Shown here: positions 34,167-43,793 of the stretch, piece by piece
How the letters are laid out: the number at the start of each line of letters is the position of its first letter
Numbering within the stretch: the first letter of the stretch is position 1
Source of the DNA: Mucilaginibacter polytrichastri
GTDB lineage: Bacteria > Bacteroidota > Bacteroidia > Sphingobacteriales > Sphingobacteriaceae
Assembly (NCBI RefSeq): GCF_001911425.1
Contig: NZ_MPPL01000001.1
Location: 837,243 to 901,242 of the forward strand
DNA: 64,000 bases
Reading direction: 5' to 3'
Notes under the pieces: generated by a model
Database searches by the model: none
What the model saw: only the letters and a program-made list of their open reading frames with translations
What the model was told of the DNA's origin: nothing
Translations under genes and position numbers: made by a program

Positions 34167-36002
34167 TTACTTTAACAATGCCTTTATCTTATTAAAGATC
34201 TCGGTATTGTTAAAAACGCCTCTAAAATCAAGCGAGTGTGGCCCGTAGGTAAATATAGGCACCGGTGTTCCGGTATGGTCGTTGGTACTAAAGTTGCCCC
34301 AAACGTAGCCCTTATTTATGTTTCCATCTAATAATGTCAATCCACCTGTTTCATGATCGGCGGTAACAATAACCAGTGTTTCGCCATCTTCGTCGGCAAA
34401 GCGTAAAGCGTCTCCAACCACACGGTCAAAATCGGCGTTTTCGGTAATTATTTGTTTAAGATTATTGGCATGCCCCCCATGGTCTATCTGCGATCCTTCT
34501 ATCATCATAAAAAAACCATTTGGCGCGTTTTTAAAGGCTTGGGTAACCTTTTTCAAGGCAAGCGGCAAATAGTTGCCCCTGCCATCCATTTTAGGCCGGG
34601 TAACGCTATCATCCATTAAACCCAGTATTTTGGTTGCCGGTGTAGTTAAAAAGTCATCAAAATTACGTACAACGGTATACCCCTTTTGCTTCATTTTGTC
34701 AACAGCGGATTCGCCATCTCTCGTTACGGTAAAATCTTTGTAAGCAGATCCTAAAAAGATATCCACCGGCGATGAAACGATCTGGCTTGCAATATCGGTA
34801 GCCTTACTTCTTTCGGAATTGTGGGCATAAAAAGCGGCCGGTGTGGCATCTGTTAATTCGCATACCACAATATCGGCCGTTTTTTTACCAGCCTCTGCAC
34901 TGTAATCTGCCAGCGATTTTAGTGGTTTGCCAGCAGCATCTACCCCTACCGCCCTGTCATTTGTTTTTTGTCCAGATGCGAAAGCGGTAGCCCCCGCTGC
35001 CGAATCTGTGATATAAGCATCGGCCGAATAGGTTAACGAAAAGCCTATGTTCAGCATCTGAAATATGTTTAACTGCCCCCTATTGGCCGTATAGGTGGCA
35101 TATATTTGCGATAAGCCCATGCCATCGCCTATACACAAAATAATGTTTTTCACCTTTTTAACTTCACCGTCTGATTTATAGGTTGGGTGATAAATTGCAT
35201 AAGGTTGCGTCGCGGTGTATTCTGATCTGTCTTTCCCGTTCAGGAAGTTGCCAAGCCCTTCAATGTCATCGGTACCAATAACATCAACTCCTAAACGTAA
35301 CATGGCCAGCCAGCTACTTTTGGTATCGGGCGTTTCAAAAAAGCGTACTTTTTTCCCGGCATTATGAACGCTGTCTATACCGCCTTTTACTCTTTTAATT
35401 TCTTCGGCATTAAATACCCCTTTGCCATTCCAATGTACATATCTGCTTAGCGGAAAACTCACCAACCCTATTTTTTTCCATTGCGTTTCTGTAAAGCCAT
35501 CTAAATGATCAACATCAAAAGACATCCAATCAGGATAGTTTGGCATTACCGCTGCCGGAGGCACAGCCCCCGTCATCACAATAGATAGCCTGCCCGGATG
35601 CCCCTCATATGCGAAAAATTTTTCTAAAGGCTTAAGCTCTGTTATCACCAATGGCAATACAGCCTTATAATCCTCTTTTATTTCAATAAGCAGTCTTAAA
35701 TGCCTTTGCGGATCACGGCTAAGCTTCTCTATCAGCGGATCGATATATAATACCTTTAATGACCGTTTAGCACTTATCTCTTTTTTATCATGTGCCACCA
35801 TCAGCTGGCCTTTTACAGCATACACATCGGCCTCTATTGATCCAAAGCCTTTTTCATAAGCCCGGTAAAAGGGGATATTGTTTTTATAATCGTTGTGGGA
35901 GTGGGCATCGGCCACGGTGTACGCTTTTATTTGAGCGATAGCTGCCATGCTAATATTTAGCAATAATGCTGTAATCGTGATAATTTTGGTGCTTTTTTTC
36001 AT
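34167..36002 (-). CDS. fusion of glycerophosphodiesterase-like domain and alkaline phosphatase
   Basis: I start at ATG 36002 because a signal peptide begins there (MKKSTKIITITALLLNISMAAIAQ); this gives 611 residues. Residues about 28-255 form a GDPD/PI-PLC-type TIM barrel with H34/H36 (AHSHNDY), E57/D59 (IEADVY) and H71 (VAHDK). Residues about 285-611 form an alkaline phosphatase with D293 (CIGDGMG), nucleophile S334 (TDSAAGATAF), the DHGGH zinc site, and TADHETGG. A diesterase and a monoesterase in one chain could release both phosphate and alcohol from phosphodiesters. It is 55 nt downstream of susD and is the last gene of the locus. Confidence 0.9.
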   Translation of the reverse strand: MKKSTKIITITALLLNISMAAIAQIKAYTVADAHSHNDYKNNIPFYRAYEKGFGSIEADVYAVKGQLMVAHDKKEISAKRSLKVLYIDPLIEKLSRDPQRHLRLLIEIKEDYKAVLPLVITELKPLEKFFAYEGHPGRLSIVMTGAVPPAAVMPNYPDWMSFDVDHLDGFTETQWKKIGLVSFPLSRYVHWNGKGVFNAEEIKRVKGGIDSVHNAGKKVRFFETPDTKSSWLAMLRLGVDVIGTDDIEGLGNFLNGKDRSEYTATQPYAIYHPTYKSDGEVKKVKNIILCIGDGMGLSQIYATYTANRGQLNIFQMLNIGFSLTYSADAYITDSAAGATAFASGQKTNDRAVGVDAAGKPLKSLADYSAEAGKKTADIVVCELTDATPAAFYAHNSERSKATDIASQIVSSPVDIFLGSAYKDFTVTRDGESAVDKMKQKGYTVVRNFDDFLTTPATKILGLMDDSVTRPKMDGRGNYLPLALKKVTQAFKNAPNGFFMMIEGSQIDHGGHANNLKQIITENADFDRVVGDALRFADEDGETLVIVTADHETGGLTLLDGNINKGYVWGNFSTNDHTGTPVPIFTYGPHSLDFRGVFNNTEIFNKIKALLK

Positions 36003-36057
36003 TTCTATTTCAAAATTAAAACCGGGCATTGCCCGGTTTTAAAGGAGTGAATTTAAT

Positions 36058-37575
36058 TTACCAGCCAGCGTTTTGTTTTAGTTGCCCCTGGCTAATCTGG
36101 ATATCTTTTGGCGGAATTGGCCAAACGTTATCCCTTGCCGGATCGAAGTTACGCGCTTTCCATACAACCGAACCATCTGAACCGTGCAGTGGTTTAGCGT
36201 AAGTTGCCTGTGCATCGCCCCAGCGTACCAGGTCGAAGTTACGATCGCTCCACTCACCGGCCAGTTCCACACGGCGTTCGTGTTTCAGGTCGGCCATGGT
36301 AGCGCCCGATTTGGGTGCCAAACCTGCCCTTACCCGTACCTGGTTTAAAGCGGCATCGCCATTTTTACCCTGCATGATCTGCGCCTCGGCCTTGATCAGC
36401 AGGATCTCGGCATAACGCAATAATGGAACGTTTAAATCGGTTGACGGCTCATCGCCATTAGGACTAATGTGAATGCCACCTGCATAGCTAAACGGCTCCA
36501 TGTATTTATTAAACTGGTAGCCGGTTAAGCTATTGCTTTTGCCGCCAATTGGGTAAGTATAAGTTTGGCCAAAGTATTGGAATGTATCTCCCTTTTTAAG
36601 GATAGTTGCCGCCAGCCTTTGATCACCGGCTTCAAACTCGTCCACCAACTCTTTAGTAGGCTGGTAATAACCAAAACCGTTGTATAAGCCCCAGCCTTTG
36701 TTTTCAAGCATAGCTCCCGGTAAAATACTTTGTCCATTTAAGTTACTGGCAACAGACCAAATGTATTCTGAGCTGTAGTTATTGGCAATTTTAAACACAC
36801 CGGCATAGTTACTTAGTAACGCATGTTTACCACTCAAAATAACGGAGTCGGCATACTTTTCGGCATTTACATAATCCTTGGCATGCAGGTAAGTTTTGGC
36901 CAGGTATGCCCAGGCAGCGGTTTTGTGCGCGCGGCCTTTATCGGTTGCCGCAAGCTGATCAAAATAAGGTAATAATGAAGCCGCCTTTTTCAGATCGGCC
37001 TCTATGTAAGCATAGTTATCTTTAACCGATGCCAGTTGCGCGGGGAAGGCCAGCGGGTTGGTACGGCTTTGCAAAGGGGCACCTTGTTTGTCACTTCCAT
37101 ACAGATCGGCAATTTCCAGGTGCATCACCGCATGTACAAAATAGGCCTGGCCTAATATGAAATTTTTGGCAGATTGATCCATGTTGATAGCGGGAACGTT
37201 GGCTATCACATCGTTTGCCCGTTTCATTACCACAAAATGTAACGACCATGGCGCGTAAATACTACTTTCGTTACCGGTACAAATAAAGTTTTTTATATTT
37301 TCCCTATCGGCAGATGTACGGCCAACCACCATATCGTCGCTGGCGTTTATAAACCAAAAGAAACCACGGCCATACAGGTCTTCGCTGTTACTTTGTTTTT
37401 CATATAACCCATTAGCCGCCGCCTGGGCATCAGCAGCTGTTTTCCAAAAATTGGTACTGGTTGGTGTGCCGGTAGGTTTAATATTATCTAATGTGCTTTT
37501 ATTGCAGCTTTGCGCAAGTATAATAACTATTACACCCAGTAAGCCTTTAACTATATTTTTAAATTTCATCTTCAT
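36058..37575 (-). CDS. SusD/RagB-family outer-membrane lipoprotein
   Basis: The 505-residue protein starts with a lipoprotein signal ending in IILAQSC, placing it on the cell surface. SusD hallmarks are the TPR-like helices in the middle (KGRAHKTAAWAYLAKTYLHAKDYVNAEKYA) and the C-terminal NLRYAEILLIKAEA-type block, here VPLLRYAEILLIKAEAQIMQG, plus ERRVELAGEWSDRNFDLVRWG. It lies 29 nt after susC and caps the SusC pore. The ligand is unknown, but the phosphatase downstream suggests a phosphorylated compound. Confidence 0.93.
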   Translation of the reverse strand: MKMKFKNIVKGLLGVIVIILAQSCNKSTLDNIKPTGTPTSTNFWKTAADAQAAANGLYEKQSNSEDLYGRGFFWFINASDDMVVGRTSADRENIKNFICTGNESSIYAPWSLHFVVMKRANDVIANVPAINMDQSAKNFILGQAYFVHAVMHLEIADLYGSDKQGAPLQSRTNPLAFPAQLASVKDNYAYIEADLKKAASLLPYFDQLAATDKGRAHKTAAWAYLAKTYLHAKDYVNAEKYADSVILSGKHALLSNYAGVFKIANNYSSEYIWSVASNLNGQSILPGAMLENKGWGLYNGFGYYQPTKELVDEFEAGDQRLAATILKKGDTFQYFGQTYTYPIGGKSNSLTGYQFNKYMEPFSYAGGIHISPNGDEPSTDLNVPLLRYAEILLIKAEAQIMQGKNGDAALNQVRVRAGLAPKSGATMADLKHERRVELAGEWSDRNFDLVRWGDAQATYAKPLHGSDGSVVWKARNFDPARDNVWPIPPKDIQISQGQLKQNAGW

Positions 37576-37604
37576 TGTCTTCTTAAATTCTGATTGCGTT
37601 TGTA

Positions 37605-40600
37605 TTATAAGCCTACGTTAACACCTATTAAAATGATCCTTGATTGCGGGTATAAACCTAAGTCTACACCGTTTTGGTTAATCCCAACTTCCGGATCAAG
37701 GCCCGAATATTTGGTAAATGTGGCCAGGTTTTGCGCGTTGGCAAATACCCTTGCGGTACGTACTCCAATTTTATTAAGCAACGTTTTAGGCAAAGTATAA
37801 CCAAGGGTTACGTTTTTAATGCGCATATAAGAACCATTTTCCACATAAAAATCAGATACGTTACCAAAATTGCCATTATTGTCACTTGCCGAAAGTCTTG
37901 GAATATTAGTATTGGTATGTGTAGGTGTCCATGCGTTTTTAGCATCGGCCAACAGATTGTAGTTTTGGACAGACGCGTTTAAGCCGGTGTATTTAACTGC
38001 GTTAAAGATTTTATTGCCGGCTATGCCTTGTAAAAATATGCTCAGATCAAAGTTGCTGTAGCTAAAGTTGGCTGTAAAGCCGTAATTAAATTTAGGGAAA
38101 GGCGTACCCAGGTAGGTTTTATCGGCATCATTTAGTTTTCCATCATTATTCAAATCAAGAAATTTAATATCGCCCGGTTTGGCGTTAGGCTGGATAAGCG
38201 CACCAGACGCATTTTTATAGTTATTTACCTCATCCTGAGTTTGGAACAAACCGGCGGTTTTGTAACCGAAGAAAGAGTACAGCGGGTAGCCCTGTTGTAA
38301 CTGAACAGGCACAAGGTTATCCCTCACCGTTGGGGTTGATAAAATTGTTTGCTGGCCTGGTAAAATATCCAGGATCTTGTTTTTTATGAATGAGCCGTTT
38401 ACTGCAAAATTATAATGCAGCAGGCCTGCATTACCCTGGTATTTAACAGCAAGTTCGATACCCTTGTTCTGGATTTCGCCGCCATTTACAAACGGTGCAG
38501 TTGATACACCATAAACTGCTGCTACAGGAGGCTGAAACAAAAAGCGCGTATTTTTTTTCATAAATACATCGCCGGTTACATTAAGCGCACCTTTTAACAA
38601 ACCGAGGTCGAAACCTATATCTGTTTGCGTGGCTTTTTCCCAGCGTAGGTTTTGATTTGCCAACCCATCAATAGCCGAACCGGTAATTGCTGTAGCCGGG
38701 CTGCCTAAATAACCAGCTGTTTTGGTTAAAGATACCGATGTTGGGAAATTTGGCAAACCTGCCAGGTTACCAGATTGGCCGTAACTTGCCCTTAACTTTG
38801 CAAAAGATACCAGGCCATTTTGTGAAAAAAACGATTCCTTACTGATCAACCAGCCGGCAGATACGCCAGGGTAAGTTTCTGTACGGTTTTGGCTGCTTAA
38901 TAACGAGGTAGCATCGCGGCGGATAATGCCATTAATGAAATATTTGCCCTGGTAATCGTAACCAACCCTGCCCAAATAAGATATCAGCGCCGATTCATTT
39001 TTGTTGCCTTGCAACGGTACACCTGTAGGATTTAAGGTACCGTTAATGATGTAACGGTATGCAGGATCTTCGCTCAGGTAGTTATCGGTGTTTACACTAA
39101 AAAACTCCTGGGTATCGTCCTGGTAAGTATAACCAGCCAATGCGGTAATGTGATGATCGCGACCAAATGTTCTGTCAAAGTTTAGTGTTTGCTCGGCAAG
39201 TAAAGTTCTTGAGTTATTTTGTTCCTGGAAAAGGAAGTTATCAAAAAACTTTTTACCGGGCTCCAATACCCTGGTGCTAAAGTTCTTGATGGTCTCCAGG
39301 TTTTTAGTGATCCCCAGGTTTGAACGGAATTTTAAACCTTTAAACAAACTTACTTCTATGTAAGGGTTTATGGAAAAGCTGGTAACCGCATCGCTGTTAT
39401 CCAATCGTTTTAAATAGGCCACCGGGTTTATAACATCACCGTATGAGCCGGCGTATTGGGAAGGTACACCACCAAAACTGCCATCGGCATTGTAAATAGA
39501 AGCATTAGGCGGATAAAAGATGCCCGATAAAATTGCACCAGTGTAAGCACTTGTTGTATTGGCACCCTGGCCATTGTTATAGGAGAAAGACATACTCTCG
39601 CCCATTTTTAACCAGTCTTTGATCTGATGATCGGAGTTTACCCTAAAGTTGTAACGTACAGCATCTGTATTTAACAGGATAGCGTCGTTTTTACGATAAC
39701 CACCCGATACATAAAATGTTGATTTATCATTACCACCGCTGATGTTAAGGTTATAATCCTGGATTTTGCCGCTTCTGAACAGGGCATCGGTCCAATTGGT
39801 TCTGGTAATGCGCGAATCTGGATTTATGGTAGCATCAAAAGCCGGGAGGCGGGTTTTGCCTGCATTGTCGTAAGCTGTATTAATAGCGTCGGCATACTCA
39901 GCTGCATTTAGCGCCTGTAGTATTTTCAGCGCGTTTTGCTGTCCACCTTTAACCGAAATGTCAACATTTGTTTTACCTTGTTTACCACGTTTGGTAGTTA
40001 TTAAAATTACACCACCCGCAGCCTTGGCACCGTAAATAGCGGCATAAGAGTCTTTAAGTACGTCTATTGATTCAATATCATTAGGATCAATGGGGCCGCC
40101 ATTGTAAATTGTTCCATCAACTACGGTTAAAGGGCCTTCGTTATTAAAAGAGCTCTGGCCGCGTAACCTGATGCTAGGGCCCGAGGTTGGATCCCCACCT
40201 TCATTTAAAACAGTAACACCGGCTATTTGTCCCTGCAGCATTTCGGTAACAGAACCTACAGAACGATCTTTAACGTTTGATACTTTTAACGAACCGACAG
40301 CACCCGTTACATCTGATTTTTTTTGTGTACCATAACCAATTACCACAACGGCAGATAGGCCTGTTACATCGGCGCTTAAAGTTATATTGAGCGGCGGATG
40401 AGCGGCAGCAACTTCCTGGGTTTTATAGCCAACAAAGGAAAAAACCAATACCTCACCCTGTTCTGCCAACAATTTAAAATCGCCGTTAACATCTGTTGTG
40501 GTGCCAACCTGTGTTGTTTTGCTGCGGATAGTAACGCCTGCCAGCGGCCCGTCTTTATCAGACACGGTACCCGTAACCACAATTTTAGCAGGTGCAGGCA

Positions 40601-40961
40601 CTACTTTTTTACGTGAAATAATAATGGTGTTATACTTTTCGCGATATTCCAACAGGGTATTGTTGGTTAACGCGTTCAGTACATCCTTTAGTGGCTTGCC
40701 TACAAAATTTCCGGCCTTTACTTTTACTGATGTAACATCATCCAGTTTGTAGTTAAAGGCTACGGAGGTCATCGCCTTTTTTAGTTTTTCGAGCGAAGCA
40801 TCCATCGTCTCGTCGGCAAATTTTACGGTTACCGGCTGGTCCATTAATGATAATTTTCGCTCGGCCTGTGCCTTTTGTGGCATCATAGTTGCAAAAATTG
40901 TTAAGAACAATAAAATTGCGTTCGCTAACTTTCTTGAAATCTGGGTTAAAGATTTTTCCAT
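37605..40961 (-). CDS. SusC/RagA-family TonB-dependent transporter with STN domain
   Basis: I start at ATG 40961, where the signal peptide begins (MEKSLTQISRKLANAILLFL), giving 1118 residues. After it comes an STN domain (about 48-105) that contacts an anti-sigma factor, then a carboxypeptidase-regulatory-like domain (about 125-205), the SusC motif VIGYGTQKKSDVTGAV, the plug and a 22-strand barrel. The STN domain is the part that links import to the ECF sigma / FecR pair directly upstream. It should import the ligand presented by SusD. Confidence 0.94.
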   Translation of the reverse strand: MEKSLTQISRKLANAILLFLTIFATMMPQKAQAERKLSLMDQPVTVKFADETMDASLEKLKKAMTSVAFNYKLDDVTSVKVKAGNFVGKPLKDVLNALTNNTLLEYREKYNTIIISRKKVVPAPAKIVVTGTVSDKDGPLAGVTIRSKTTQVGTTTDVNGDFKLLAEQGEVLVFSFVGYKTQEVAAAHPPLNITLSADVTGLSAVVVIGYGTQKKSDVTGAVGSLKVSNVKDRSVGSVTEMLQGQIAGVTVLNEGGDPTSGPSIRLRGQSSFNNEGPLTVVDGTIYNGGPIDPNDIESIDVLKDSYAAIYGAKAAGGVILITTKRGKQGKTNVDISVKGGQQNALKILQALNAAEYADAINTAYDNAGKTRLPAFDATINPDSRITRTNWTDALFRSGKIQDYNLNISGGNDKSTFYVSGGYRKNDAILLNTDAVRYNFRVNSDHQIKDWLKMGESMSFSYNNGQGANTTSAYTGAILSGIFYPPNASIYNADGSFGGVPSQYAGSYGDVINPVAYLKRLDNSDAVTSFSINPYIEVSLFKGLKFRSNLGITKNLETIKNFSTRVLEPGKKFFDNFLFQEQNNSRTLLAEQTLNFDRTFGRDHHITALAGYTYQDDTQEFFSVNTDNYLSEDPAYRYIINGTLNPTGVPLQGNKNESALISYLGRVGYDYQGKYFINGIIRRDATSLLSSQNRTETYPGVSAGWLISKESFFSQNGLVSFAKLRASYGQSGNLAGLPNFPTSVSLTKTAGYLGSPATAITGSAIDGLANQNLRWEKATQTDIGFDLGLLKGALNVTGDVFMKKNTRFLFQPPVAAVYGVSTAPFVNGGEIQNKGIELAVKYQGNAGLLHYNFAVNGSFIKNKILDILPGQQTILSTPTVRDNLVPVQLQQGYPLYSFFGYKTAGLFQTQDEVNNYKNASGALIQPNAKPGDIKFLDLNNDGKLNDADKTYLGTPFPKFNYGFTANFSYSNFDLSIFLQGIAGNKIFNAVKYTGLNASVQNYNLLADAKNAWTPTHTNTNIPRLSASDNNGNFGNVSDFYVENGSYMRIKNVTLGYTLPKTLLNKIGVRTARVFANAQNLATFTKYSGLDPEVGINQNGVDLGLYPQSRIILIGVNVGL

Positions 40962-41071
40962 ACATTTGTTTTTGAAGTGATTAGTAACCGCCGGTTTGCT
41001 TTTAATTTGGCAGTTACACTTAATGAGCCAGTGCTTGTTAGTAGCAGGCATTGGTTTCTCTTTTATATTTG

Positions 41072-42016
41072 CTATTTAATATTTACCGTATCGCCGTTTA
41101 GCCTGTATTTGCGGCCATCAATAAGCTGTAGTATTTCCAGCACCTGGTTAATGGTTAGCTTGTTTGAAAACCTGACCGAATAGTGCGGTTGTTTATGCTT
41201 TTTGCCCGTGCAATTAAAGCTTACGTTGTACCTGTTTTGCAGGTAAACCGCCACTTCTTTAAATTCTACATCATCCAGTATCAAGTCATCATGCATCCAG
41301 CTAAGCGCATGATCACCGGTGATAGTTTGTTTCGAAAATTTTTGGGTTTGCCTGTTGTAGGTTAGCTGCTGTTGTGGCGTGTACATACCTAAAGTATGTT
41401 TATGATCATGCACTTCAACCTTGCCACTATTTACAAACACCTGTATGTTAGGTAATTCTTTATAAAATTTAATATTAAATGAGGTGCCCAGTACCTGGGT
41501 AGTAACACTGCCCGCATGTACCAGGAAAGGTTTGGTAACATCATGCTTAACGTTAAAAAAGGCTTCGCCACTAAGCAAGGTTACTTCTCTTTTGGTTTCG
41601 CTGAATTTAACCGGGCAAAGGATAGAACTACCGGCGTTTAACTGTAGCAATGTATTATCGGGCAATAAAACCTTTTTCATACAACCTTTGGGGGCAGTGA
41701 TAACCTGATAGGCTATGGCATTTACCATTTTTGGAACCGTAAACAACCGGGCGCCAAATATGCCCGCAAAAAGGGTGATCAGGAGCACCGCCGCCACTTT
41801 TATCCAGGTAGTATTTAATTTTCTTACGGGCGGTTGGTTAATCGTTTGGCTTTCTATTTGTTGCCACAACGATTGCTTTAACCCTTTTACAGATGGCAAA
41901 ATCTGCCGATCTTGCTCAAGGTCATTCATTAGGGTTTGCAGTAATGCCAGTTCTTCCTCAGAGCATTTGCCTGCGTTAAATTTATCAAGTAGTTTTTTGA
42001 GTTTCTTTTCTTTCAC
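41072..42016 (-). CDS. FecR-family anti-sigma factor
   Basis: The 314-residue protein has a cytoplasmic N-terminal helical part (1-80), one membrane helix (about 87-106: WIKVAAVLLITLFAGIFGARLF), a periplasmic FecR domain (about 120-230) and a C-terminal DUF4974-type STN-like part (residues 240-314, with FKEVAVYLQNRYNVSF). It holds the ECF sigma factor until SusC signals ligand binding. It lies 110 nt upstream of susC. Confidence 0.92.
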   Translation of the reverse strand: MKEKKLKKLLDKFNAGKCSEEELALLQTLMNDLEQDRQILPSVKGLKQSLWQQIESQTINQPPVRKLNTTWIKVAAVLLITLFAGIFGARLFTVPKMVNAIAYQVITAPKGCMKKVLLPDNTLLQLNAGSSILCPVKFSETKREVTLLSGEAFFNVKHDVTKPFLVHAGSVTTQVLGTSFNIKFYKELPNIQVFVNSGKVEVHDHKHTLGMYTPQQQLTYNRQTQKFSKQTITGDHALSWMHDDLILDDVEFKEVAVYLQNRYNVSFNCTGKKHKQPHYSVRFSNKLTINQVLEILQLIDGRKYRLNGDTVNIK

Positions 42017-42062
42017 CTAAAAGCTTTTATACTTACTAAGTGACAGCCGGGCGAGGTTTGTA

Positions 42063-42671
42063 CTATAAGAGATTTAAAAAAATTAGCAGCATTAAAAATT
42101 CGCGAACGTTGTTGAGTGGGATAACGTTATTATACTGATTAACTATTTTTTTAAGGCGCGCAAGGGCGCTGCTTATCTGGTTACGTACGGTTTGATGAGA
42201 GATGCCCAGTTCTGTTGCTATTTGCTGCCCGTTCATATCCTGCTCGCGGCTGCATAAGTATACCTGCCGCATTTTCTCCGGCATATCGGCAATTTCCTGG
42301 TTTATTAAGAAACTTAGTTCGGTAAAAGATAGCTTTTGGGCGGTACTATCTTCGGTAACCTGCGGCAGCTCTGTAAAATCGGTTAAGGAAAGTGGCTTTT
42401 TGCTTTGCTTTTTATACCACTTAAAAGCCATATAGTTAACAGATACCATGAGGTAAGCTTCCAGCGCTCCGTTTACCTGGATGGTATACCGGTTTTTCCA
42501 GACAGAAAGAAACAACTCCTGCACCATATCTGTCGCCTCATCCTCATTTTGCGTTTTTTTAAGGGCGAAAGCGATTAGCTTATCGGCATATCGCTCATAA
42601 ATTTCTTTGAATGCCCGATGATCGCCGCTTTGTAGTTCCAGTAAAAGTTGAGCATCTGAATATTGTTTCAC
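42063..42671 (-). CDS. ECF RNA polymerase sigma factor
   Basis: The 202-residue protein has region 2 (AFKEIYERYADKLIAFALKKTQNEDEATDMVQELFLSVW) and region 4 with a helix-turn-helix (MNGQQIATELGISHQTVRNQISSALARLKK). It is of the Bacteroidota FecI-like type. A FecR gene follows 46 nt downstream, so it probably drives the susCD-phosphatase locus. The first gene of the operon. Confidence 0.93.
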   Translation of the reverse strand: MKQYSDAQLLLELQSGDHRAFKEIYERYADKLIAFALKKTQNEDEATDMVQELFLSVWKNRYTIQVNGALEAYLMVSVNYMAFKWYKKQSKKPLSLTDFTELPQVTEDSTAQKLSFTELSFLINQEIADMPEKMRQVYLCSREQDMNGQQIATELGISHQTVRNQISSALARLKKIVNQYNNVIPLNNVREFLMLLIFLNLL

Positions 42672-42934
42672 AGCCTTATTTTATAGGGGACAAAATAACG
42701 CGAATGGTGTTAAGTTAAATTTAAGTATATATTAACGCTGTAGAAGTATCTGAAAATAAAAATTTGACATGGTATGCTCCAATTTAGAAAGCACTTAAAA
42801 GCTGTTTAAAAACGAAAAATAAAAGTGCTGTGTGTTGAAACCCTCAAAAAATCACATTAAAAAATTTGAAATTTCGAACTATTGATATCAGCAAATCTTT
42901 GAATATTATATACTTGATTACAGGAAGTTGAGAT
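42672..42934. other. upstream region of sigma gene
   Basis: AT-rich stretch between the sigma factor start and the tRNA-Arg terminator. On the minus strand TTATTTTG (about 42690-42697) resembles the -7 box with one mismatch and is the best promoter candidate for the sigma gene. Nothing else is recognised. Confidence 0.4.
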
Positions 42935-42951
42935 ATAAAAAAAGCGAGACA
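42935..42951 (+). repeat. 17-nt direct repeat, right copy
   Basis: ATAAAAAAAGCGAGACA is the distal arm and T-run (read on the minus strand) of the tRNA-Arg terminator. An identical copy lies at 33812-33828. Confidence 0.55.
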
Positions 42952-42982
42952 AACGACTTAAAATTGCCTTTGTCTCGCTTTT
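42940..42982 (-). terminator. tRNA-Arg terminator
   Basis: AAAAGCGAGACAAA and TTTGTCTCGCTTTT pair perfectly around a 15-nt loop, with further T residues on the minus strand, 1 nt after the tRNA 3' end. Confidence 0.88.
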
Positions 42983-42983
42983 G

Positions 42984-43055
42984 TGCTCTCGACGAGATTC
43001 GAACTCATATCGATGGTACCGGAAACCATAATTCTATCCATTGAACTACGAGAGC
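42984..43055 (-). tRNA. tRNA-Arg (CCG anticodon)
   Basis: The 72-nt minus-strand sequence folds as a cloverleaf: acceptor GCTCTCG/CGAGAGC with discriminator A, D-arm GTTC/GAAT, anticodon stem ATGGT/ACCAT with loop TTCCGGT (anticodon CCG, reading CGG Arg codons), and a T-arm with TTCGAAT. CCA is not encoded. Confidence 0.92.
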
Positions 43056-43793
43056 ATTAGGCCGCAAATATAGAATATTTCCGTGTTTTTATTGAATATA
43101 GTGACTAAAAGGACTGCGGTTTCTGTATTTCACTAAGGATAGTTTGTATAGCATTGGATATTAGTCTGAAACCAGGGTAAATGGAATTTAAATATGGAAG
43201 ATGGGCGGTATAAATAATAATTTGTTTACAAAGAAGTTTTTGGAATGATAGTTAAAGCGGTTATATGCCACCGAAATATACCTTGTAGCAATAGCTATGA
43301 TACTTTGACGGATATGATTGTATAATTGGTAAAGTGAAGAACTGTGCCAGGATCGAAAACATCATCCACGAAAAACTCATTCTGCAAGTTTTTGATCAAT
43401 TGGGAGATATAAAAAGTTCACGTTTTGGCATATTTCAAAAGTACCAGTAAGTTTTTTACAAAAAAATTTAGCTGAATTTAGTTTTAAAGAGGTTCTACTA
43501 TGTCTTCAGCTTCAATAGATTATCCGTTTTTAAGATTCGTCTTTAAAAAGTCAAGCCTTCGATGGTACAACCATAGGTTTTGGAAATTTAAAGATTAGGG
43601 GTAAATTGCGGAGAAAACGTAACAAATCATATCAGGCAGCTAGTATCATATATACTTTGGCCGTTTATCCGGTGCCTAACTTTGTCAATTTAATAATAAG
43701 TGGTAACAGCAAACATTCATTCCTGCCTTATGGAATACCTTGCGATTTCAGAATGTTATTTTTAATGTACCGGATATTTTTAAGGGGAATTAG
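43056..43793. other. 738-nt region with possible gene remnants
   Basis: No confident gene. On the plus strand 43301-43450 is a 49-codon open frame with no ATG (GTG at 43334; KVKNCARIENIIHEKLILQVFDQLG). In another frame 43450-43518 continues with SFLQKNLAEFSFKEVLL. Together they look like a decayed gene broken by a frameshift. A 32-codon ATG frame lies at 43500-43598. Nothing is recognised. Confidence 0.4.
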
